In this document: one piece after another, positions 1 through 4,945 of the stretch
Position numbering within the stretch: position 1 is the first letter of the stretch
Layout: each line of letters begins with the position of its first letter
Source: Silvimonas sp.
GTDB lineage: Bacteria > Pseudomonadota > Gammaproteobacteria > Burkholderiales > Chitinibacteraceae
Direction of reading: 5' to 3'
DNA length: 6,365 nt
Assembly (NCBI GenBank): GCA_030151005.1
Contig: JASLES010000262.1
Coordinates: 1 to 6,365, forward strand
Position numbers and translations under genes: made by a program
Notes under the pieces: model-generated
What the model was told of the DNA's origin: nothing
Databases searched by the model: none
The model's input: the letters and a program-made list of their open reading frames with translations, nothing else

Positions 1-273
1 GGGCGCTGCGTGGAGGCCATGCTGGCCGCCGGCGGTGAAGTCATCATTACAGCCGACCACGGCAACTGCGAAGTGATGTACGACCATACCGTGCACCAGC
101 CTCATACCCAGCACACGACTGACGTGGTACCTTTCATCTACGTTGGACGCCCGGCCACGATGGCCCCGCAAGGCGCCTGTGCACTGCGGGACATTGCGCC
201 ATCGCTGCTAGCCATGATGGGTGTATCCCAACCCGAAGAAATGACCGGCAAACCGGTTATGACCTTCCTCTGA
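1..273 (+). CDS. gpmI: 2,3-bisphosphoglycerate-independent phosphoglycerate mutase, C-terminal 90 residues (partial)
   Basis: The reading frame is open from the first base and ends at a TGA, so the gene starts upstream of the window. The enzyme interconverts 3- and 2-phosphoglycerate in glycolysis/gluconeogenesis in the cytoplasm, using two Mn2+ ions and a phosphoserine intermediate. Seen here: TADHGN at fragment residues 17-22, the alkaline-phosphatase-superfamily motif whose Asp and His bind one metal, and about 18 residues later QHTTDVVPFI, which matches the conserved HT..(V)PF segment holding another metal-ligand His. The fragment closes with the usual family ending, RDIAPSLLAMMGVSQPEEMTGKP. 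The catalytic Ser and first metal ligands lie outside the window. No terminator follows; envC starts 46 nt later. Identity is secure from motifs; gpmI is assigned because the cofactor-dependent GpmA lacks these motifs. Confidence 0.95.
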   Translation, partial: GRCVEAMLAAGGEVIITADHGNCEVMYDHTVHQPHTQHTTDVVPFIYVGRPATMAPQGACALRDIAPSLLAMMGVSQPEEMTGKPVMTFL

Positions 274-319
274 CCAGAACCGCCTGGAACGGCTTTAACA
301 CATTGACTGAATCTGCCAC

Positions 320-1714
320 GTGCCAAGCCGCAGCCTGATTATTGCCGCGCTCTTTGTCGCCGCCGCAGCCACCCTGGCTACGGCGGCGCCGGCCATTTCT
401 GCCAACCCGGCAGACAAGCAGGAAAAACAGGACGAACTCAAAGACCTGCGCGGGCAGATTGATCAGCTCAAGCACGATCTGGCCAACAACGAATCGCATC
501 GCAAAGATGCAGCCGACGCGCTGCAACAGTCAGAAAAAGCCATTTCCGACGCCAACCGGGTGCTCAATGATTTGTCTGGCCAACGTGCGCTGACCACCGC
601 GCAACTGGCCCGGCTGGAAGTCGACATCGCCCGTACCCGCAGCAATATCCGCGATAGCCAGAAACGTCTGGCAGCGCTCTTGAACAGCCGCTATCGCACC
701 CGCGAACTGGAAGCCTGGCGACTGGTCCTGAACGAACAAGACCCCAACCAGACCAGCCGCGAACTGACCTGGTACCGTTATCTGACCGTCGCGCAGCAAC
801 ACCTGGCCCAGCAATTGCAGCAGCAACTGGATCAGCTCAACGACGTCTCTGACCGCATTCGCGAGAAAAACGACGAACTGCAGGAACTTGCACGACAGAA
901 AGCCGCCCAAAAAGCGCAGCTGGAGAGCGATCAGCAAGAAAAACAGCAAGTGCTCAATTCGCTGGCGCAACAAATCAGCACGCAGCGCAACCAGATTGGC
1001 AAATTGCAGGCCGACGAAAAACGCATCACCAGTTTGATTGCACGCCTTGATGCCATCATCAAGCAACAAGAACTCAAGCGTGCCCGTGAAGCCGCGGCAC
1101 GCAAAAAAGCAGAGGCCCAACGGCTGGCGCGTGAAGACGCCGCCCGCAAGAAAGCGGCTGCCGCAGGCAAGAACAAAAATACGGCGCAGAGCGCCAATAA
1201 CGTCAACCCGGATTCAACAGCAACCGCACAAAGCAACCCGACGCCCGCGCCGGAGACCGCGCCAGCGCAGGATAAGGTCACGCGTCAGAACACCGAAGAG
1301 CCGGATGCCAGCCAGTCCGGACAGCAATTTGCTGCGCTCAAGGGGCGCATGCGCTTGCCGCTCAAGGGCGAAGTGATCGGCAAATTTGGTACGCAGCGGG
1401 CTGAAGGTGCCACCTGGAAAGGGGTGTTTATCCGCGCGGCCAGTGGTTTGCCGGTCAAGGCCGTCGCCTCCGGGCGCGTGGTCTTTGCCGACTGGCTGCG
1501 TGGCTTTGGCAATCTGATGATTATCGATCACGGTGGCGGTTACATGAGCCTTTACGCTGCCAATGAAAGTCTTTTGAAAAAAGTGGGTGATCCGGTGCAA
1601 GCGGGCGATACCATCGCCACCAGTGGCAACAGCGGTGGCATGGGGGATTCGGGCGTATACTTTGAACTCCGCCAGCATGGCAAGCCGCTGGACCCGCTCT
1701 CCTGGGCCGGATAG
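320..1714 (+). CDS. envC: Murein hydrolase activator EnvC (degenerate LytM/M23 domain)
   Basis: 464 residues. In the known family, EnvC is a periplasmic division protein recruited by FtsEX that activates N-acetylmuramoyl-L-alanine amidases and does not itself cut peptidoglycan. Seen here: an N-terminal signal peptide (residues 1 to about 28, likely cleavage after AISA), Gln/Lys/Glu-rich coiled coils at about 33-130 and 155-255, an Ala/Lys-rich stretch at 255-285, a Pro/Thr/Gln linker at 285-335 and a LytM fold at about 340-464. All four residues that would make an active M23 peptidase are replaced: HxxxD is W366/F370, the catalytic His after LYA is A414, and HxH is G445/Y447. This matches EnvC rather than NlpD or a true endopeptidase. 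The start is a GTG, the first possible start after an in-frame TGA at 308-310; it has no clear Shine-Dalgarno sequence, so it may depend on translation of gpmI upstream. Confidence 0.93.
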   Translation: MPSRSLIIAALFVAAAATLATAAPAISANPADKQEKQDELKDLRGQIDQLKHDLANNESHRKDAADALQQSEKAISDANRVLNDLSGQRALTTAQLARLEVDIARTRSNIRDSQKRLAALLNSRYRTRELEAWRLVLNEQDPNQTSRELTWYRYLTVAQQHLAQQLQQQLDQLNDVSDRIREKNDELQELARQKAAQKAQLESDQQEKQQVLNSLAQQISTQRNQIGKLQADEKRITSLIARLDAIIKQQELKRAREAAARKKAEAQRLAREDAARKKAAAAGKNKNTAQSANNVNPDSTATAQSNPTPAPETAPAQDKVTRQNTEEPDASQSGQQFAALKGRMRLPLKGEVIGKFGTQRAEGATWKGVFIRAASGLPVKAVASGRVVFADWLRGFGNLMIIDHGGGYMSLYAANESLLKKVGDPVQAGDTIATSGNSGGMGDSGVYFELRQHGKPLDPLSWAG

Positions 1715-1723
1715 CCAACAGAT

Positions 1724-1737
1724 ACTTGTGCACAAGT
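1724..1737. repeat. 14-bp perfect palindrome between envC and ctpA
   Basis: ACTTGTGCACAAGT is its own reverse complement. It lies 10 bp after the envC stop and 53 bp before the ctpA start. It could be a protein-binding site for ctpA control. One perfect 14-bp palindrome is not unexpected by chance in a window of this length, and I recognise no regulator consensus in it. Confidence 0.3.
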
Positions 1738-1778
1738 TTCTGGATACAACGTTAAATACGACACAAACACCCGTTTTT

Positions 1779-1782
1779 GGAG
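1779..1782 (+). promoter_or_regulatory. Ribosome binding site of ctpA
   Basis: GGAG lies 7 nt upstream of the ATG at 1790. It supports that start over later in-frame ATG codons such as residue 15, which would also remove the basic residues before the membrane segment. Confidence 0.75.
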
Positions 1783-1789
1783 CTACTGA

Positions 1790-3301
1790 ATGCCCAGCCT
1801 GAAGAAACCGGCACACAAGCCGGCCAGCAAAATGCAGAAAATTGCGCTTGTTCTTGTTGGCGCGGGTCTCGGTGTCGCGCTGAGTCTTTCGTTTAACGCG
1901 GTGGCTGACAAGGAAGCCAGCACCAATCCGCTGCCAGTGGATGAACTGCGTGCGTTCTCAACCGTGTTTGGCCTGATCAAGCAGAGCTATGTGGAGCCGG
2001 TCAGTGACAAAAAACTGATCGACAATGCGATCAAGGGCATGGTTTCCGGCCTTGATCCGCATTCAGACTATCTGGATGCCGACGCCTTCAAAGACCTGCA
2101 AGTGAGTACGCAGGGCGAGTTTGGCGGCCTGGGTCTGGAAGTGAATATGGAAGACGGCCTCGTACGCGTGGTCTCCCCGATTGAAGACACCCCAGCCTTC
2201 AAAGCGGGCGTGAAGCCGGGCGATTACATCGTCAAGATTGATGACACCCAGGTGCAGGGTCTGTCGCTGAATGATGCGGTCACCAAGATGCGCGGCAAGG
2301 CCGGCAGCACCGTGACGCTGACCATTCTGCGCAAGGGCGAATCCAAGCCGATGGTGCTGCAACTCAAACGCGCCATCATCAAGGTGCAGAGCGTGAAGTC
2401 CCAACTGGCTGAGGCTGGCTATGGCTATATCCGCATTACCCAGTTCCAGGAACGCACCACCGAAAACCTGGCCAGCGCGCTGAGCGATTTGTACAAGCAG
2501 AACAAGGGCCCGCTCAAGGGGCTAGTGCTGGATCTGCGTAACAACCCGGGTGGTTTGCTGACCTCGGCCGTGGGTGTTTCCGCTGCGTTCCTGCCCAAGG
2601 GTGATCTGGTGGTATACACCGAGGGCCGTACTGCGGATTCCAAGGTGCGTCTGACCGCAGATCGCGCCAACTACATGCGTGAAGATGCCAAATCGGATTA
2701 TTTCCAGAATCTGCCCAAAGACGTGAAAAACGTCCCGATGGTGATCCTGATTAACGGCGGCACGGCTTCGGCCTCTGAAATCGTCTCTGGCGCGTTGCAA
2801 GATCACAAGCGCGCACTGGTGCTGGGTACGCAATCGTTCGGCAAGGGTTCCGTACAGACCGTGTTGCCGATTGATGCAACGTCCGCGCTCAAGATCACCA
2901 CAGCGCGTTACTTCACGCCGAATGGCCGCTCCATCCAGGCCAAGGGCATCACGCCGGATATCGAAGTGGCAGAAGCCACTGTGGCCGGCCGCGGCGATTT
3001 CAGCGCACTGGAAGTCCACGAGTCTGATCTGGAACACCATCTGGACAACCCGACCGACAAGGACGCAGGCAAGGCCAAGCCGAAAGATCCGGCTACCACG
3101 CCCGCCATCAAGCTGAACGACGCGCCGCAAATCAAGCCGCAAAAGCTCACCGCCAGCGAAGTGGATGCCGATGGCCCGCGTCAACTGGTCAGCAAGAACG
3201 ACTACCAGCTGCAACAAGCACTCAACGTGCTCAAGGTGCAGCAACTGTTGCAGAACAAGGCCGCAGCACCGGCTGCTTCGGCGCCAGTTGCAGCAAAGTA
3301 A
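1790..3301 (+). CDS. ctpA: C-terminal processing protease, S41 family with PDZ domain
   Basis: 503 residues. Family members are periplasmic serine proteases that trim or degrade envelope proteins from the C terminus, in some species including peptidoglycan hydrolases. Seen here: a basic N terminus then a hydrophobic signal/anchor at 15-39 ending AVA, a helical segment at 50-95 with the family motif GLDPHSDYL, a PDZ domain at about 108-195 (GGLGLEV; AGVKPGD) and the S41 core at about 205-395. The catalytic Ser is S327 in NGGTASASE and the general-base Lys is K352 in FGKGSVQ, exactly 25 residues apart as in D1 protease and E. coli Prc, with Q356 following. The enzyme is therefore predicted active. 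After residue 400 comes a charged, Lys/Pro-rich tail, then a short helical part and an Ala/Pro end. It follows envC by 75 nt and is closed by a terminator; co-expression with an amidase activator fits cell-wall turnover. Confidence 0.95.
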   Translation: MPSLKKPAHKPASKMQKIALVLVGAGLGVALSLSFNAVADKEASTNPLPVDELRAFSTVFGLIKQSYVEPVSDKKLIDNAIKGMVSGLDPHSDYLDADAFKDLQVSTQGEFGGLGLEVNMEDGLVRVVSPIEDTPAFKAGVKPGDYIVKIDDTQVQGLSLNDAVTKMRGKAGSTVTLTILRKGESKPMVLQLKRAIIKVQSVKSQLAEAGYGYIRITQFQERTTENLASALSDLYKQNKGPLKGLVLDLRNNPGGLLTSAVGVSAAFLPKGDLVVYTEGRTADSKVRLTADRANYMREDAKSDYFQNLPKDVKNVPMVILINGGTASASEIVSGALQDHKRALVLGTQSFGKGSVQTVLPIDATSALKITTARYFTPNGRSIQAKGITPDIEVAEATVAGRGDFSALEVHESDLEHHLDNPTDKDAGKAKPKDPATTPAIKLNDAPQIKPQKLTASEVDADGPRQLVSKNDYQLQQALNVLKVQQLLQNKAAAPAASAPVAAK

Positions 3302-3326
3302 CAGCCATCAAGTCGTCACAGCACGC

Positions 3327-3355
3327 AAAACCCCGCTTCTGGCGGGGTTTTTCTT
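3327..3355 (+). terminator. Rho-independent terminator after ctpA
   Basis: A 10-bp perfect stem, AAAACCCCGC (3327-3336) with GCGGGGTTTT (3342-3351), around a 5-nt loop, followed by a T-rich tract. It starts 25 nt after the ctpA stop. The A-run on the left arm would let it act on the other strand too, but no gene converges on it here. Confidence 0.93.
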
Positions 3356-3442
3356 TTGGCGCGATCTAAACATATGCCGTTTGGGCATTCATGCATGCAA
3401 AACCGCGCCAGGACGCCTATGCTTTATGCATCAAGTTCGCCT

Positions 3443-3447
3443 GGAAG
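3443..3447 (+). promoter_or_regulatory. Ribosome binding site deciding the start of the 135-codon gene
   Basis: GGAAG with 8 nt to the ATG at 3456. The alternative in-frame ATG at 3426 has only AGGA at 12 nt spacing, so the shorter protein is preferred. Confidence 0.6.
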
Positions 3448-3455
3448 CTGGTGCA

Positions 3456-3863
3456 ATGCCGTCGGCCCAAACCCCTCCTGAACGCCACAAGACGCACGAG
3501 ATCGTCTTTAATGCCTTGCCGGTCGATCAAGCCGTGCAGGCCGCCCGTATGTTGGGACGCTTGCCTGGTGTGGTGGTGCAACCGCATGCCGCAGAGCGCC
3601 GCGTCACCGTGCATTACGACGTAATGGAACACACCCTGATTGAGTTGGAAACCTGGCTGCAAAACAGCGGTTTTCATCTGGATGGCAGCATCCTGCAGAA
3701 GATCAAGCGTGCATTGATCCATTACACCGAAGACGTTCAGCGCGATAATATGGAAATCCCGGAACACCCGATCAAACCGCGCGAAGTCTTCGTCAAAGCC
3801 TGGGATCATCATTTGCATGGCGACCACGACGACACGCCGGAAGAATTGCGACGGTATCTTTAA
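3456..3863 (+). CDS. Small protein resembling a heavy-metal-associated domain, without cysteines; function unknown
   Basis: 135 residues from the preferred ATG; a start at 3426 would add 10. The open frame reaches back into ctpA, but that part lies before the ctpA terminator and is not plausible coding. No signal peptide or membrane segment is seen. Residues 14-75 show the strand-helix-strand-strand-helix-strand order of the ferredoxin-like HMA fold: EIVFNAL, then VDQAVQAARMLGRLPGV, then RRVTVHYD, then TLIELETWLQNSGFHL. The CxxC metal site normally between the first strand and helix is missing, and the protein has no Cys at all. Residues 76-105 are a basic/acidic helix (KIKRALIHYTEDVQRDN), and the C terminus carries a His/Asp cluster, WDHHLHGDHDD, at 116-126. 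It is a monocistronic unit between two terminators; no convincing promoter was found. I recognise a resemblance but no named family, and no function is claimed. Confidence 0.8.
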   Translation: MPSAQTPPERHKTHEIVFNALPVDQAVQAARMLGRLPGVVVQPHAAERRVTVHYDVMEHTLIELETWLQNSGFHLDGSILQKIKRALIHYTEDVQRDNMEIPEHPIKPREVFVKAWDHHLHGDHDDTPEELRRYL

Positions 3864-3880
3864 GTCGCCAACCAGATTGC

Positions 3881-3907
3881 AAAAACGGGGCTGTGGCCCC
3901 GTTTTTT
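3881..3907 (+). terminator. Rho-independent terminator after the 135-codon gene
   Basis: An 11-bp perfect stem, AAAAACGGGGC (3881-3891) with GCCCCGTTTTT (3896-3906), and a TGTG loop, ending in a run of six T. It starts 17 nt after the preceding stop. Its symmetry (A-run and T-run) allows action in both directions. It ends 10 nt before the start codon of the next gene. Confidence 0.93.
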
Positions 3908-3916
3908 AACGCCCTC

Positions 3917-4696
3917 ATGACCGCTACCACCCCAGACCTTTCTGACGACCAATTGCTGCGTTACAGCCGCCATATCCTGCTTGATGACATCGGCGTGGAG
4001 GGTCAGGCGCGCATTGCCACCGCGCGCGTGCTGATTGTTGGCGCTGGTGGTCTGGGCGCGCCAGCAGCGTTATACCTGGCGGCGGCCGGTGTTGGGACGC
4101 TGACCATTGCCGATGCCGATACGGTTGACCTGACCAATCTGCAACGGCAGATCGTGCATGACCAGAGTCGCATTGGCATGAACAAGGCCCAGTCGGCCCG
4201 GCAAACGCTAGCCGCCATCAACCCGGAAATCCATATCGAGCCGCTGGAGGAGCGTCTGGCGGGCGAGCGCCTTCAAGCGCTGGTGGCGGCAGCCGACGTG
4301 GTGCTGGATTGTTCCGATAACTTTGCTACCCGTCACGCCATCAACCGCGCCTGCGTGGCCGCGCGTGTGCCGTTGGTGTCTGGTGCAGCCGTCAGTTTCG
4401 ATGGCCAACTCACCACCTTTGATGCGCGGGATAACAACGCACCGTGCTATCACTGCCTGTTTGGTGAGGAAGGCGAGGCCAGCGATAGCCCCTGCGCCAC
4501 TTTTGGGGTATTTGCGCCGCTGACCGGCATGATTGGTACCGCGCAAGCGGCAGAAGCGCTCAAGCTGCTGGCCGGGATCGGCAAGCCGTTGGTGGGGCGT
4601 TTGTTGCTGCTGGATGCCCGCAATCTGGCCTGGCGCGAAATGCGTTACCGCAAGGATCCTGCCTGCCCGGTATGCGGCAACGCGCACCGGACGTAA
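3917..4696 (+). CDS. moeB: E1-like adenylyltransferase of the MoeB/ThiF/HesA family
   Basis: 259 residues from ATG 3917; an in-frame GTG at 3893 lies inside the terminator stem and is rejected. The family uses ATP to adenylate the C-terminal Gly-Gly of a sulfur carrier (MoaD for molybdopterin, ThiS for thiamine) in the cytoplasm. Seen here: the nucleotide loop GAGGLG (42-47), the ATP-ribose acidic residue in DADTVDLTNLQRQ with Arg 77, Lys 90 in MNKAQSA, the catalytic Asp 134 in LDCSDN, and zinc ligands in two CxxC pairs, CYHC (177/180) and CPVC (250/253). Length fits MoeB/ThiF, with no C-terminal rhodanese domain. Cys 193 in SPCATFGVFAPL sits where ThiF has its persulfide-forming Cys, so the partner could be MoaD, ThiS or both; the symbol is the usual choice for this position next to ctpA. 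No Shine-Dalgarno sequence is visible before the start. A Trp-codon leader peptide begins 46 nt after the stop. Confidence 0.9.
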   Translation: MTATTPDLSDDQLLRYSRHILLDDIGVEGQARIATARVLIVGAGGLGAPAALYLAAAGVGTLTIADADTVDLTNLQRQIVHDQSRIGMNKAQSARQTLAAINPEIHIEPLEERLAGERLQALVAAADVVLDCSDNFATRHAINRACVAARVPLVSGAAVSFDGQLTTFDARDNNAPCYHCLFGEEGEASDSPCATFGVFAPLTGMIGTAQAAEALKLLAGIGKPLVGRLLLLDARNLAWREMRYRKDPACPVCGNAHRT

Positions 4697-4706
4697 AAAA
4701 TACTAC

Positions 4707-4736
4707 TTGGCAAATGATTTTGATCCAGGGCATAGT
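4707..4736 (+). promoter_or_regulatory. Possible sigma70 promoter before the Trp leader peptide (weak)
   Basis: TTGGCA (5 of 6 to the -35 consensus) and CATAGT (4 of 6 to the -10) are 18 bp apart. Initiation from this pair would fall near 4743, on the leader ATG itself, leaving no room for a ribosome binding site. The true promoter may therefore be further upstream, or the attenuator may be reached by transcription through moeB, which has no terminator of its own. Confidence 0.25.
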
Positions 4737-4742
4737 GTTTGC

Positions 4743-4802
4743 ATGAATACGCAATCCAGACATCTTTCTGCTGCACGATTTTATTGGTGGTATCGCACTT
4801 AA
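4743..4802 (+). CDS. Trp-rich attenuator leader peptide (trpL-like), 19 codons
   Basis: The frame encodes MNTQSRHLSAARFYWWYRT and stops at TAA. Two adjacent TGG codons (4785-4790, residues 15-16) sit three codons before the end and are flanked by Tyr and Phe codons. E. coli TrpL is likewise a 14-residue peptide with tandem Trp near its end. A possible ribosome binding site, AGGG at 4727-4730, is 12 nt before the ATG. The peptide itself is expected to have no function: its translation would measure charged tRNA-Trp. Support comes from the RNA folds placed correctly around it (see the attenuator entry). It is too short for ordinary gene finding. Confidence 0.8.
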   Translation: MNTQSRHLSAARFYWWYRT

Positions 4803-4860
4803 CCGGCGGCCACCCGTATTCACACGACTATACGAAGCCGCCGATTCAGGCGGCTTTGGT
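4785..4860 (+). promoter_or_regulatory. Tryptophan-responsive transcription attenuator (alternative RNA hairpins)
   Basis: Segment 1 is the Trp codons: GGTGG at 4786-4790 pairs with CCACC at 4810-4814 (segment 2). Segment 2 also pairs with segment 3 as an antiterminator: CGGCGGC 4804-4810 with GCCGCCG 4837-4843, continued after a small internal loop by CGTAT 4815-4819 with ATACG 4830-4834. Segment 3 alternatively pairs with segment 4 as the terminator-like hairpin AAGCCGCC 4835-4842 with GGCGGCTT 4849-4856. Segment 2 begins within 2 nt of the leader stop codon, so a ribosome finishing the peptide would cover it and let 3:4 form, while one stalled at Trp codons would leave 2:3 free. The distance from the first Trp codon to segment 3 is 50 nt, close to the E. 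coli trp leader as I recall it. Inference: the downstream gene is raised on Trp-tRNA shortage. Confidence 0.8.
4835..4857 (+). terminator. Attenuator hairpin 3:4 with a short T-run
   Basis: An 8-bp perfect GC-rich stem with a GATTCA loop, followed by only TTT and then GG. It would act as the regulated terminator of the leader and perhaps also end moeB transcripts. The short T-tract suggests incomplete or factor-assisted termination. It ends 89 nt before the start codon of the downstream gene. Confidence 0.65.
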
Positions 4861-4931
4861 CATTCTGAGGGTTCCCCTCACCTCTCCCCCGAATCGGCGC
4901 TTCAAATTAACGCGGCAACACCTGCCGCACC

Positions 4932-4936
4932 AGGAG
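4932..4936 (+). promoter_or_regulatory. Ribosome binding site of the TrpRS-like gene
   Basis: AGGAG with 9 nt to the ATG at 4946. It fixes the start there. The open frame extends upstream to a TTG at 4739, but those 69 codons cover the attenuator in another frame and show no protein-like features. Confidence 0.8.
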
Positions 4937-4945
4937 CGCATCAAA

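Noticed and set aside
530..1120. 196-codon minus-strand open frame inside envC
   Set aside because: It is the complement of the coiled-coil coding region (Gln/Lys codons read as Leu/Phe), which produces an artificial hydrophobic protein.
1726..1757. Possible promoter before ctpA (TTGTGC and TTAAAT)
   Set aside because: The spacer is 20 bp and both boxes are poor; it is not distinguishable from chance.
2522..3244. 240-codon minus-strand open frame inside ctpA
   Set aside because: Antisense shadow of a gene with intact catalytic motifs; no ribosome binding site or recognisable domain.
3165..3455. Extension of the 135-codon gene back into ctpA
   Set aside because: The region crosses the ctpA stop and terminator; its residues are Ser/Cys/Arg-rich frame-shifted ctpA sequence.
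4785..4860. T-box riboswitch as the leader of the TrpRS-like gene
   Set aside because: No T-box consensus or specifier loop is seen, and a translated leader peptide with tandem Trp codons explains the structure better.
4739..4945. 69-codon N-terminal extension of the TrpRS-like protein from TTG 4739
   Set aside because: It overlaps the attenuator in a different frame, lacks a ribosome binding site, and the ATG at 4946 has AGGAG at ideal spacing and matches the family N terminus.
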